NCBI GenBank assembly: GCA_017560085.1
Contig: JAFYPA010000006.1
Span: 1 to 39,414 of the forward strand
Source of the DNA: Clostridia bacterium
GTDB lineage: Bacteria > Bacillota > Clostridia > Oscillospirales > CAG-382
Direction: 5' to 3'
DNA: 39,414 nucleotides
A program made the translations under genes and the position numbers. Below are positions 7,213-14,700 of this stretch, in pieces; the first letter of the stretch is position 1, and every line of letters starts with the position of its first letter. A model generated the notes under the pieces. The model saw only the letters and a program-made list of their open reading frames with translations, was not told the DNA's origin and did no database searches.

Positions 7213-8505
7213 TTACTTTTTGTCGCCGTCGTCCTTCTTTTTCAGCTTTGCCATTTCGGAGAGGTGATTTTTAACCCGTGCGGAGAATCCGTCGCTCTTG
7301 GTTTTGGATACCAACAGCTTTTCCGAATCTGGAGAATAGTCCTCGGTATCCGTGGGAAGGCTCTTGTCCGCGAGCTTCTTTTCCGCAACTATCTTTACCT
7401 CGTAGTAGATAACCGAGCAAATCGGAACTGCGAGCACCATACCGACAATTCCGTAAAGACCGCCCATAATAACCAGCGCGGTAAGCACCCAGAATGCGGA
7501 AAGTCCCGTTCTGTCGCCGAGAATCTTGGGGCCGATAAAGTTACCGTCAAGCTGCTGAAGCACAAGCACAAAGAGAATAAACCAGAGCACCTTATCGGGA
7601 GATGTCAGAAGTATAAGGAACGCCGACGGAATCGCACCGATAAAGGGACCTGCGATGGGCACGATATTTGTAAAGCCGATAATAAAGCTTATAAGTGCCG
7701 CAAAGGGGAAGCCGAAAATAAGGCAGCAGATATAGCAGAGGATTCCGATAATGGTGGAGTCGATAATCTTTCCGACGATAAATCCGCCGAATCGAAGGTC
7801 GCACTCGCGGAAGAATCCGGTAACCTTGCCGTAGCCCGAATCGGAAAGGAAGGCTCTGAGAAGCTTCTTGCTCTGCGCCTTGAAGGTTTCCTTGCCGATA
7901 AGCATATATATGGAGATAAACACGGCAAAGAGAATATTCTTTACCTCGTTTGCGAATCTTTCGATAAAGGAGAGCGCCTTGGGTGAAAATTCGCCGATGG
8001 CGTCAATCATCATCTTTGTAAAGTCGGTAAGTGCGTCCTTAAAAACACCGGAGGAAAGCACTCTTGAAAGCCAGCTGTGCTCTCCGACAAGAGTGGTTAT
8101 CCACGCATACACCGTATTTCCGTAGGTTCTGTAGTTGGAGATAAGGTCCTTGAGTGTTGAATACAGCTGAGGGAAAATAACGATGGAGAAAATATAAAGC
8201 GCAAGGCCGAACACGATATAAGCGAGGGTAATGGACAGATATTTCACCGTCTTTGCCCTGCCCGCGGTTTCCTTTTTGCCAAAGCATCTGTCGAATAATT
8301 TTGAGAGTATGTCCATAAAGAACTTCACCACACCATTGAGAAGGTATGCAATGGCAAAGGCATAAACAAATGGCTTGAGGATGCCGATATATTTTGAAAC
8401 ATTCATATCGGTTATAAATCCGAAAATGATTGCCGCGCTGACCACAAGAACGACCACCGCATAAAGCGACATTGTAAGATACTCTTTTCTTTTGTCCTTA
8501 TTCAA
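7213..8505 (-). CDS. AI-2E family (PerM/YdiK-like) transporter
   Basis: A polytopic membrane protein of about 430 residues. Hydrophobic segments alternate with short loops, and the family's C-terminal half is visible: the run ending in GFTNIVPIAGPFIGAIPS, then LQQLDGNFIGPKILGDRTGLS, then the GGLYGIVGMVLAVP segment. The C-terminus is a charged cytoplasmic tail rich in Lys and Asp. Members of this family include proposed exporters of autoinducer-2 or other small molecules and Na+/H+ antiporters, so the substrate cannot be named. I favour TTG at 8505 (GGAGG 7 nt upstream, family-like N-terminus), but GTG at 8562 would add 19 residues. It is monocistronic, from a consensus promoter at 8586-8614. 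Confidence 0.9.
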   Translation of the reverse strand: MNKDKRKEYLTMSLYAVVVLVVSAAIIFGFITDMNVSKYIGILKPFVYAFAIAYLLNGVVKFFMDILSKLFDRCFGKKETAGRAKTVKYLSITLAYIVFGLALYIFSIVIFPQLYSTLKDLISNYRTYGNTVYAWITTLVGEHSWLSRVLSSGVFKDALTDFTKMMIDAIGEFSPKALSFIERFANEVKNILFAVFISIYMLIGKETFKAQSKKLLRAFLSDSGYGKVTGFFRECDLRFGGFIVGKIIDSTIIGILCYICCLIFGFPFAALISFIIGFTNIVPIAGPFIGAIPSAFLILLTSPDKVLWFILFVLVLQQLDGNFIGPKILGDRTGLSAFWVLTALVIMGGLYGIVGMVLAVPICSVIYYEVKIVAEKKLADKSLPTDTEDYSPDSEKLLVSKTKSDGFSARVKNHLSEMAKLKKKDDGDKK

Positions 8506-8585
8506 AGCTACCGCCTCCTCTTTACCTTCGGGTATTTTAAGTATTTTGTATATTTCAGGCACAGGAAGAAAAATTTCCTCGTCTA

Positions 8586-8614
8586 ATTATATTACTTTAG
8601 TTTCATTTTGTCAA
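8586..8614 (-). promoter_or_regulatory. Sigma-A promoter for the AI-2E family gene
   Basis: TTGACA (8614-8609), 17-bp spacer, TATAAT (8591-8586) on the minus strand, a perfect match to the vegetative consensus, about 80 bp before the TTG start. Confidence 0.9.
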
Positions 8615-8728
8615 GCACCGCAGGACACAATATGATGTGTAAAGCGTATTTTTATCAATATTTTACGCAATTTTTATTCGCTAAACGCACATTAAGTCAA
8701 GAATAATCAAAAATATTTCAAAAACCTC

Positions 8729-8757
8729 TTGCTTTTTTAATGTATTTGTAATATAAT
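8729..8757 (+). promoter_or_regulatory. Upstream promoter of the Gfo/Idh/MocA gene
   Basis: TTGCTT (8729-8734), 17-bp spacer, TATAAT (8752-8757). It is a second promoter with the same -35 and -10 hexamers as the one 128 bp downstream. Confidence 0.7.
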
Positions 8758-8856
8758 AAAGAGAATAGAATGGAAATGGTATTTGTATTTCACAAAGGAT
8801 ATCAGAACAATATGTGTCCGAAGTCAATATAGTTAAAGCAAATATCAATACAGTTC

Positions 8857-8885
8857 TTGCTTAAATGAAAAAATTATCTTATAAT
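8857..8885 (+). promoter_or_regulatory. Proximal promoter of the Gfo/Idh/MocA gene
   Basis: TTGCTT (8857-8862), 17-bp spacer, TATAAT (8880-8885), about 50 bp before the gene. The predicted start of transcription falls at the edge of or inside the inverted repeat at 8896-8919. Confidence 0.8.
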
Positions 8886-8895
8886 TAAGACGGTA

Positions 8896-8919
8896 TTTAT
8901 GCAAAGCTTAATGCATAAA
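8896..8919 (+). promoter_or_regulatory. Candidate operator palindrome
   Basis: Perfect 8-bp arms TTTATGCA (8896-8903) and TGCATAAA (8912-8919) with an 8-bp spacer, starting about 10 bp after the -10 element. The size and position are typical of a repressor site, but no cognate regulator is identified. It could also be a weak RNA hairpin. Confidence 0.5.
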
Positions 8920-8936
8920 GAATTGGAGGAACCATT

Positions 8937-9992
8937 ATGAAACACAATCTTTGCGTAATAGGCTACGGCGGAATGGGTGGCGGCTTCCATGTGAAGAACG
9001 CACTGACAAGCGATGTTGTAAGCCTTGCGGGTATTTATGATATTGACCCTGCCAAGAGAGAAAAGGCAAGAGCAAACGGCATCAAGGCATACGAGAGCCT
9101 TGACGAGGTTATTGCAGACGAGAGCATTGACCTTGTAACGGTTGCAATCCCCAACGATGTTCACAAGGACACTGTGGTAAAATGTCTTCTCGGCGGAAAG
9201 AACGTAATATGCGAAAAGCCCGTAGCAATGAGCTCCGACGAGCTTCAGGAAATGATAGATGCATCCAAGAAGTCAGGCAAGCTTTTCACCGTTCATCAGA
9301 ACAGAAGATGGGACGTTGACTTCCTCGCGATGAAGAAGATTCACGACAGCGGTGAGCTTGGCGGCATCTTCAACATCGAGTCCAGAATCCACGGCTCCCG
9401 CGGTATTCCCTCCGACTGGAGAGGCGAAAAGGAGCACGGTGGCGGTATGGTGCTTGACTGGGGTGTACATCTTATTGACCAGATTCTTCAGATATACACA
9501 GAAAAAATCGAAAAAATTTACTGTCGTTTTGACCACATCACCAACAAAGAGGTTGATGACGGCTTCCAGCTTTACATCTACTTCGAGGGTGACAAGAGAG
9601 CCTATGTTGAGGTTGGCACATACAACTTTATAGCTCTTCCCCGCTTCTATATGCAGGGTGAAAAGGGCACGGCTCTTATCAAGGACTGGAGAGAAAACAC
9701 GCAGGTAGTAACCTGCAAGGCATGGCACGAATCCGACGTAGTACCGGTTGAAACAGCCGCAGGTCTTACCAAAACAATGGCACCCCGTGACGAAATCACA
9801 ACCGACACCTACGAGGTAGAGCGTCCCACCTCCGATGTTCACAACTTCTACAGAAATGTCTGCGCAGCCATTGACGGCAAGGAAGCTCAGTTCGTTACCC
9901 ACGACCAAGTAATGCGCGTATTCAAGGTAATGGAAGCCGCCTTCGAATCCGCCGCATCCGGCAACCCCGTCTACTTCCCCAACAAGCTTTAA
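8937..9992 (+). CDS. Gfo/Idh/MocA family oxidoreductase
   Basis: A 351-residue NAD(P)-dependent oxidoreductase, probably acting on a sugar, inositol or aminosugar derivative. The N-terminal Rossmann fold has the glycine motif GYGGMGGG (9-16), the characteristic EKP (93-95, catalytic Lys94), and the C-terminal alpha/beta domain carries DWGVHLIDQ (174-182) with the Asp and His usual in the active site. GGAGGA lies 6 nt before the ATG. The gene stands alone between two same-type promoters and a strong terminator and is divergent from the AI-2E family gene. The substrate cannot be told from the sequence. A second, distant paralogue lies at 14701-15882. Confidence 0.93.
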   Translation: MKHNLCVIGYGGMGGGFHVKNALTSDVVSLAGIYDIDPAKREKARANGIKAYESLDEVIADESIDLVTVAIPNDVHKDTVVKCLLGGKNVICEKPVAMSSDELQEMIDASKKSGKLFTVHQNRRWDVDFLAMKKIHDSGELGGIFNIESRIHGSRGIPSDWRGEKEHGGGMVLDWGVHLIDQILQIYTEKIEKIYCRFDHITNKEVDDGFQLYIYFEGDKRAYVEVGTYNFIALPRFYMQGEKGTALIKDWRENTQVVTCKAWHESDVVPVETAAGLTKTMAPRDEITTDTYEVERPTSDVHNFYRNVCAAIDGKEAQFVTHDQVMRVFKVMEAAFESAASGNPVYFPNKL

Positions 9993-10001
9993 TCCGCAAA
10001 T

Positions 10002-10037
10002 CAAGGTATGCATCGTATGGTGCATACCTTGTTTTTT
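10002..10037 (+). terminator. Terminator of the Gfo/Idh/MocA gene
   Basis: CAAGGTATGCA (10002-10012) and TGCATACCTTG (10021-10031) form a perfect 11-bp stem with an 8-nt loop followed by TTTTTT. Confidence 0.9.
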
Positions 10038-10160
10038 GTGTGGGAACTAAATTGGGATTTATAGGGGACAGTGGACAAGGGACAGGGAATGTTGGAAGCT
10101 TCGCTTCCTTCATTAAAATTCAAATTGGAATTTGTCGTGGAGATGAGGAGCACATTATCG

Positions 10161-10393
10161 CCTCCCTCATTAGAGGGAGGTGGCTCGCGAAGCGAGACGG
10201 AAGGAGTCCCCTTCGCCCGCAGGCGATACAATCAAATTAAAATTGCGAAGCAATTTACCTCACAAGCAAACCCGTCGCTTGACCTATACAAGGGTTTGTG
10301 CACCCTCTAACCATTGTGCGAATTGCAACCATTGCGATTCTTGCGGACTCCCCCTGTCAGCTTCGCTGACATCCCCCTCTAATTGAGGGGGAC
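10161..10393. mobile_element. MITE-like element with about 48-bp inverted ends
   Basis: The left end (10161-10209) and the reverse complement of the right end (10345-10393) share one layout: a stem of CCTC-rich and GAGG-rich arms around ATTAG, then TG(G/T)C, then a hairpin with GCGAAGC at its tip (arms CTCGC/GCGAG on the left, GTCAGC/GCTGAC on the right), then GG-GGAGTC. The interior has an AATTGC/GCAATT hairpin and no coding frame. About 233 bp with no transposase suggests a non-autonomous miniature element. A clear target duplication is not visible. Confidence 0.6.
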
Positions 10394-10455
10394 AATAATT
10401 CTGCCACACACCGCAACAAAGCGTCAACCCAAAGTTTGTTACACTGCCCACCGAA

Positions 10456-10515
10456 GAAGAATCCGCAGGATTCTTCCAAAGACTGCTTCGCAGTCTTGAT
10501 TATGCATTATGCATT
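10456..10515. repeat. Composite repeat, copy A
   Basis: Hairpin GAAGAATCC-GCA-GGATTCTTC (10456-10476), hairpin AAGACTGC-TTC-GCAGTCTT (10479-10497), then GATT and two ATGCATT iterons (10502-10515), then the A-run of a terminator. The same order occurs at 31747-31837 with a different second hairpin and four iterons. Confidence 0.8.
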
Positions 10516-10516
10516 T

Positions 10517-10552
10517 AAAAAAGCCGTCCGTCTTACAACGAACGACTTTTTT
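10517..10552. terminator. Bidirectional terminator
   Basis: GCCGTCCGT (10523-10531) pairs with ACGAACGAC (10538-10546) in a 9-bp stem with two G-U pairs. AAAAAA lies on the left and TTTTTT on the right. In the minus direction it ends the MATE gene and its operon; it can also stop plus-strand transcripts. Confidence 0.8.
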
Positions 10553-10557
10553 CTTTA

Positions 10558-11922
10558 TTATTTCTCCCCTTCCCTCGTCAGCTTCTTCATCCACTTAAAG
10601 CGGTTAATCTTAACCACCGCAACAATGCACTTAAGCAGCTGATCGCAACGCAGACAGAGGAATACAAGCCAAATCGGAGCACCGAGCTTGTAGCATATGA
10701 ACGCGGACGGAATTATGATGAGGAATACATGGATACTGTCGTTTATAGCAACGAATGCCGTATCTCCGCCACTCTTTACAAGACCTGCGAGTCCTACCAT
10801 CTGGTAGCAGGTGCCCGCCATTACAAAGGCAAGGACATTCATAAGTATGTTCGCATTCGCCTTGGTTACGTCTGTTACATTGTAAAGAGAGATGAACGGC
10901 CCCTTGATGCAGAATATCAGAAGTCCGCTGAGGATTCCGACTATTACAAATAATACCTGCACCGTCTTTGCGTATTGCTTCATAAGCTCGTATTTGCCCT
11001 CACCGACCGTCTTGCCCGTGATGATGCCCACGGCGGAGGCAAGACCTATTGCCCAGACAAGCACGAGATTTCCCATCATAACCGTGATGCTGAAGGCGGA
11101 CATTATTTCCTCGTTGTATCTGCCGATAATGAAGCTCTGATAAAGCGTGTTGATTGACCATACGACCTCGCCTATCATAATCGGAATTCCGTGGCGGAGC
11201 ATATCCTTTGCGAGAAGCGCGGACTTGAGCCTGAGATCCGCAAGCTTGAGCTTCAGCTCCTTTTCGTAGCCGAATACATAGACTACCGTCACAACGCACT
11301 CGATTACTCTTGCGATGAGTGTTGCAATCGCCGCGCCCACAATTCCGAGCCTGGGGAATCCGAAGGAGCCGAAAATGAGAAGATAGTTAAGACCGCAGTT
11401 TACAACAAGGGTAATAAACGCAAGTCTCATACCGAGCTTTGTGTTCTGTACCGCACGGAGCGAATAGACAAAATGCTGTGAAATACAGAAAAAGAAGAAC
11501 GAAATCGCCGTTATCTGCTGATAGGGAATTCCCGCCTCAACAACCGCCGTGTTTCCGTTTGTCAGCACGGAGAGTATCTGCCGTGCAAAAACAAAGTTCA
11601 AAAGAGAATACAGCGCACCGACAATAAGTGTCACACGGAAGCCGTTGAAGATAATCTTCTTTATCGCATCATAATTCTTCTTGCCGAAATACTGCGCCCC
11701 CAGAACGAGCACGGTTGTGCCTATACCGTTCATGAAAAACTGAATAACAGACGCCATCTGTCTTGACATATGCACTGCGGAAATATCAATTTCACCGAGG
11801 CTTCCCACCATTACGCCGTCCGCAAAGTTTACAAGGAAGGTGACGAGATTCTGAAGGGAAATCGGTATTGCAAGTGCAATCAGCGTTTTATAAAAATTTT
11901 TATCCTTAACAAGCCAGTTCAT
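10558..11922 (-). CDS. MATE family efflux transporter
   Basis: A 454-residue protein with about 12 predicted membrane helices in two similar halves, as in MATE/MatE (NorM-DinF type) antiporters that export cationic drugs or metabolites with Na+ or H+. The N-terminus has the family pattern of a first helix around IPISLQNLVTFLVNFADGVM followed by an MVGSLGE loop, and QYFGKKN ends the third helix. AAGGTG precedes the ATG. It is the third gene of a unit with the alpha/beta hydrolase (11-bp gap) and the GH99-like protein, and a bidirectional terminator follows. The substrate is unknown; a link to the carbohydrate genes is suggested only by position. Confidence 0.93.
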   Translation of the reverse strand: MNWLVKDKNFYKTLIALAIPISLQNLVTFLVNFADGVMVGSLGEIDISAVHMSRQMASVIQFFMNGIGTTVLVLGAQYFGKKNYDAIKKIIFNGFRVTLIVGALYSLLNFVFARQILSVLTNGNTAVVEAGIPYQQITAISFFFFCISQHFVYSLRAVQNTKLGMRLAFITLVVNCGLNYLLIFGSFGFPRLGIVGAAIATLIARVIECVVTVVYVFGYEKELKLKLADLRLKSALLAKDMLRHGIPIMIGEVVWSINTLYQSFIIGRYNEEIMSAFSITVMMGNLVLVWAIGLASAVGIITGKTVGEGKYELMKQYAKTVQVLFVIVGILSGLLIFCIKGPFISLYNVTDVTKANANILMNVLAFVMAGTCYQMVGLAGLVKSGGDTAFVAINDSIHVFLIIIPSAFICYKLGAPIWLVFLCLRCDQLLKCIVAVVKINRFKWMKKLTREGEK

Positions 11923-11933
11923 ATTCGTTCACC

Positions 11934-13013
11934 TTAAAGAAGCGGCTCAATAAAGAAGTTGAAGCCTGCATTGTCGTCGAGGTCGTACTTGTGACCGTCG
12001 TTGTGAATGTTGAAGCGGAACTCGTCCTCACAGCCGAACTTTGCATAGAACGGTCTTACAAGGCTGTTGAAGTCGGGAATGGTGTCCCAGGTAAATACAG
12101 CATCCTGTGTACCCGCATCACCGTAATAACGCCTTGGTGCACAAAGAGCGCAGACACGCTCGTCGGTGAAGGTGTTACCGGAGTTCTTCCAGCTCCAGTC
12201 CTCCCAGTCGTACTTGAATCTGTCGTTCATTGCACAGCTTGAATATGCGGAAATAATTCTCGGCTCTGCGGCGGTCACCATCATAGTGTAGAATCCGCCG
12301 TAGGAAAGTCCCGTCATACCTATTTTCGTATCGTCAACCTCGGGAAGCGAGCAGAGATAGTCAAGGCAACGCATAATCGCATAGGTTTCCACCGCCTGAA
12401 TGCTTGAGCCCATTTGCTTGAGTGCAACGTCAATTTTATGTCTGTTAAAATCAGGAAGCACCTTTGTCGGCGGCTCGGGAATGACAACTCTTGACCAGCA
12501 AAGAATCTGTGTGCAGAATACTCTCACGCCTCTGTCAAGGATTCTTGTCGTCATATGATAGTAGTTGTTATCGCCCACAATATCCGAGCAAAGCTCGGGA
12601 GAGCCTCCTCCGCCGTGCTGCATAATTACAAGTCCCGTCTTTTCCTCTGCCTTGCCCTTGGGGACAAAGTACATACCGTAAAACCAGAGTCCTTCGAGAA
12701 CCTCAATCTGCATTCTGTAAATGTCGCCTCTGTCGTCGCTTGCGACAAACTCCTTGCGGACATTGGGAACGGGCAGATTCTTTGAATATTCCGTGAGAGG
12801 CCAGCCGAGCATTTCGTAGTAGTCTTTTCTGTACCTTTCGGGATTTTCAAAATAGCTTTCGGGATTCATATATTCTTCCCTTTTCGCCGCCGAGTCCTTG
12901 CGGAGCTTTGCGATAAGGCTGTTGAGTCCCTCAAGGTATTCCGTTCTCTGAGGCTGTGCCACGGCGAAATTCGGGTATTCGCTGTATGTTTTAAGATTAG
13001 AAAAATCCTTCAT
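11934..13013 (-). CDS. Alpha/beta hydrolase, prolyl-oligopeptidase/acetyl-xylan-esterase type
   Basis: A 359-residue cytoplasmic hydrolase without a signal peptide. The nucleophile elbow is GLSYGG (Ser237), the oxyanion segment HGGGG is at 133-137 and a candidate catalytic His341 lies in NDGHKYD. An N-terminal 100-residue cap precedes the hydrolase core. Among alpha/beta hydrolases it most resembles esterases of the acetyl xylan esterase/dienelactone hydrolase-like group, so deacylation of a sugar ester is plausible but unproven. The ATG at 13013 follows AAAGGAAACGGAA; upstream in-frame codons overlap the end of the preceding gene. It lies between the GH99-like gene and the MATE gene in one unit. 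Confidence 0.8.
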   Translation of the reverse strand: MKDFSNLKTYSEYPNFAVAQPQRTEYLEGLNSLIAKLRKDSAAKREEYMNPESYFENPERYRKDYYEMLGWPLTEYSKNLPVPNVRKEFVASDDRGDIYRMQIEVLEGLWFYGMYFVPKGKAEEKTGLVIMQHGGGGSPELCSDIVGDNNYYHMTTRILDRGVRVFCTQILCWSRVVIPEPPTKVLPDFNRHKIDVALKQMGSSIQAVETYAIMRCLDYLCSLPEVDDTKIGMTGLSYGGFYTMMVTAAEPRIISAYSSCAMNDRFKYDWEDWSWKNSGNTFTDERVCALCAPRRYYGDAGTQDAVFTWDTIPDFNSLVRPFYAKFGCEDEFRFNIHNDGHKYDLDDNAGFNFFIEPLL

Positions 13014-13045
13014 TTCCGTTTCCTTTCGTTTTTTCACCTTGAGAA

Positions 13046-14260
13046 TCAATACTCAACGCCGAATTTTTTCTTGCATTCCTCCGACAAATCGGGGTTACCC
13101 CAGGACTTATTGAAGTTGGAAAGCCCTAAATCCTGCGGCGTTCTGTAGTCGGGAAGGTTGTTACACTCGGAAAGAGCCTCACGGATTGCCTGCAGATACT
13201 TAAAGCCGTATTCGTGGCAGGGAGAGATATAGTGACCCTCGTCCCACTCGTTCCAGTTGTCAAGCATAAAGAGCTTTTTGCCATAGGCTCCGTCGGGAAG
13301 TCCGTCGGTGATGCCCTTCATTCTCTTTAAAAGCTCCTTGAAGCCCTCGGGAGAAAGGTGGTATTTGGTTTCGTTTGCGAATTTGAATCCGAGCTTATTC
13401 CACGCCTCGGTGGTTCTGGGCTCGGCATCTCTGAAGCAGGATGCTGTCGGAACTGCGGTGTAAGGGTTGGGAGCGATTCTGCGCATAAGCATCTCGCACT
13501 GACCGCCGATAATTTCCGCATCGTCGTCCGTGTCCTTTTCGGGAGCGTAGCCTGCGTTGTAGCCGAAGTGGAAGTCATAGCCTCTGTTGTCGTAATCGAG
13601 ATATCTTGCGGTATCGACCTTATTGTAGTCCCAGATAGCCGCGCCGAAGGTCATACCGTCAAAGCCGTATTTCTTTGCATATTCACGGCAGGCATCAAAG
13701 GTCTCTCTCTGCTCCTCGGGTGTCTCAAAGAGCTTGTTTATGAGGTCTGCGGCGCAGATAAGAAGCACGGGCTTATTGTCTATAACAAGATAGTTTTCCC
13801 TTGTGAAATAGGTTTCAAACCAGAAGGGAAGCAAATTATCGAAAAGGTCCTTCTTGTCGGTATTGCACCAACGGAGCGAATTCTCGAACATAATGGCGAA
13901 CTTCATATGCTTTTGGAACTTCGCATTGAACATCGCCTTATGAATACCGTGCGAGCAGCGAAGAGCGTCCTCTGTTATGGGCTTACCCATATTTTCCTTA
14001 TATCTGTACCAGCAATAAATAAAGCAATTCACGCCGTGCTCGGAAGCCCACTTGATTTCCCAGTCGCAGAAATCGGGGTTTTCCTCGTCATAATATCCGC
14101 AGAGCGGAGTTCTTTCGGGGAAGGGATGCAAATCGTCAAAGCCGTTATGAAGCCCTGCCGCGCCCTTTTTCCAGGCGGCATAATAGTGAGCCGCAACAAT
14201 TCTGTCTGTTTTTGCGGGACTCGGCTCGGGGATGGTATTTGAAAGCTTAATGTTATACAT
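13046..14260 (-). CDS. GH99-like/WbsX family glycan enzyme
   Basis: A 404-residue protein related to the WbsX/GH99-like family: the early AAHYYAAWKKG region (about 23-33), the WASEHGVNCFIYCWYRY segment and the late LDNWNEWDEGHYI motif are diagnostic of this TIM-barrel group, which includes endo-alpha-mannosidase-like enzymes and proteins of O-antigen loci. There is no signal peptide, so it probably acts in the cytoplasm. The ATG at 14260 has AGGTG 6 nt upstream. It is first in a three-gene unit with a hydrolase and a MATE exporter, behind a promoter at 14295-14323. The exact bond cleaved or formed is unknown. Confidence 0.85.
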   Translation of the reverse strand: MYNIKLSNTIPEPSPAKTDRIVAAHYYAAWKKGAAGLHNGFDDLHPFPERTPLCGYYDEENPDFCDWEIKWASEHGVNCFIYCWYRYKENMGKPITEDALRCSHGIHKAMFNAKFQKHMKFAIMFENSLRWCNTDKKDLFDNLLPFWFETYFTRENYLVIDNKPVLLICAADLINKLFETPEEQRETFDACREYAKKYGFDGMTFGAAIWDYNKVDTARYLDYDNRGYDFHFGYNAGYAPEKDTDDDAEIIGGQCEMLMRRIAPNPYTAVPTASCFRDAEPRTTEAWNKLGFKFANETKYHLSPEGFKELLKRMKGITDGLPDGAYGKKLFMLDNWNEWDEGHYISPCHEYGFKYLQAIREALSECNNLPDYRTPQDLGLSNFNKSWGNPDLSEECKKKFGVEY

Positions 14261-14294
14261 AAAAGCACCTCGCATTGAATTTGTAATTTACTAT

Positions 14295-14323
14295 ATTTTA
14301 CTCCAATTTTTACCATTTGTAAA
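14295..14323 (-). promoter_or_regulatory. Promoter of the GH99-like operon
   Basis: TTTACA (14323-14318), 17-bp spacer, TAAAAT (14300-14295) on the minus strand, about 35 bp before the gene start. Confidence 0.6.
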
Positions 14324-14361
14324 TAGATAAAGCAACTTTTTTTAGCACAAAACGATTGGAT

Positions 14362-14645
14362 ATTATCGGTGCGGTGCATTAAAATGCAAAATGATAAATG
14401 CAAAATGCAAAATTGGAATTTGTCGGTGTGTTTGATTGCCTTGTGATGTTGCCGTGGGTTGGCAACATTACAACGGAATGCAATTGCAAATCGCACCGCA
14501 CCAGCCACGGAACGAGCCCCCGACCGTGGGTTGGGAGGGGGCGGAGCCGAGTCGCGGGCACCGAACCCCGAAATTAAACCGAGATAAATTGCGCGAAAGT
14601 GCCTGTCGGGGCGTCCCGACAAATTCCGAATTCCGAATTTAAAAA
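14362..14645. repeat. Intergenic repeat mosaic
   Basis: There is no gene here. The stretch begins with GGTGCGGTGC, then ATGCAAA-type 7-bp units (about 14385-14412), a hairpin with arms ATGTTGCC/GGCAACAT (about 14447-14469), a GCACCGCACC word, G/C-rich sequence, a hairpin GTCGGG/TCCCGAC near 14604-14620, and two AATTCCG units (14622-14635). The modules match those at 5613, 10502, 26620 and 39400. Confidence 0.7.
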
Positions 14646-14679
14646 AAAGCTCCTCCCTCTGTTTCCAAAGGGAGAAGCC
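14641..14679 (-). terminator. Terminator of the second Gfo/Idh/MocA gene
   Basis: On the minus strand a stem GCTTCTCCCT/AGAGGGAGGAGC (with T-G pairs) is followed by eight T. The T tract runs directly into the AATTCCG repeat. Confidence 0.8.
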
Positions 14680-14700
14680 CAAAATTTCTTATTTCACTTA

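Larger units (their letters stand above)
10038..10522. other. Repeat-rich non-coding stretch
   Basis: I see no gene in this 485-bp stretch between two convergent genes. It is built of dispersed modules: a GGAAGC/GCTTCC hairpin (about 10093-10107), a MITE-like element (10161-10393), two hairpins (10456-10497) and two ATGCATT iterons (10502-10515). Confidence 0.7.

Noticed and set aside
10161..10393. Insertion sequence with transposase
   Set aside because: There is no coding capacity between the inverted ends, so only a MITE-like element is claimed.
14029..14682. Gene in the repeat-rich region at 14.3-14.7 kb
   Set aside because: The frame runs across repeat modules and antisense to nothing coding, with a Pro/Arg-rich nonsense product and no ribosome binding site.
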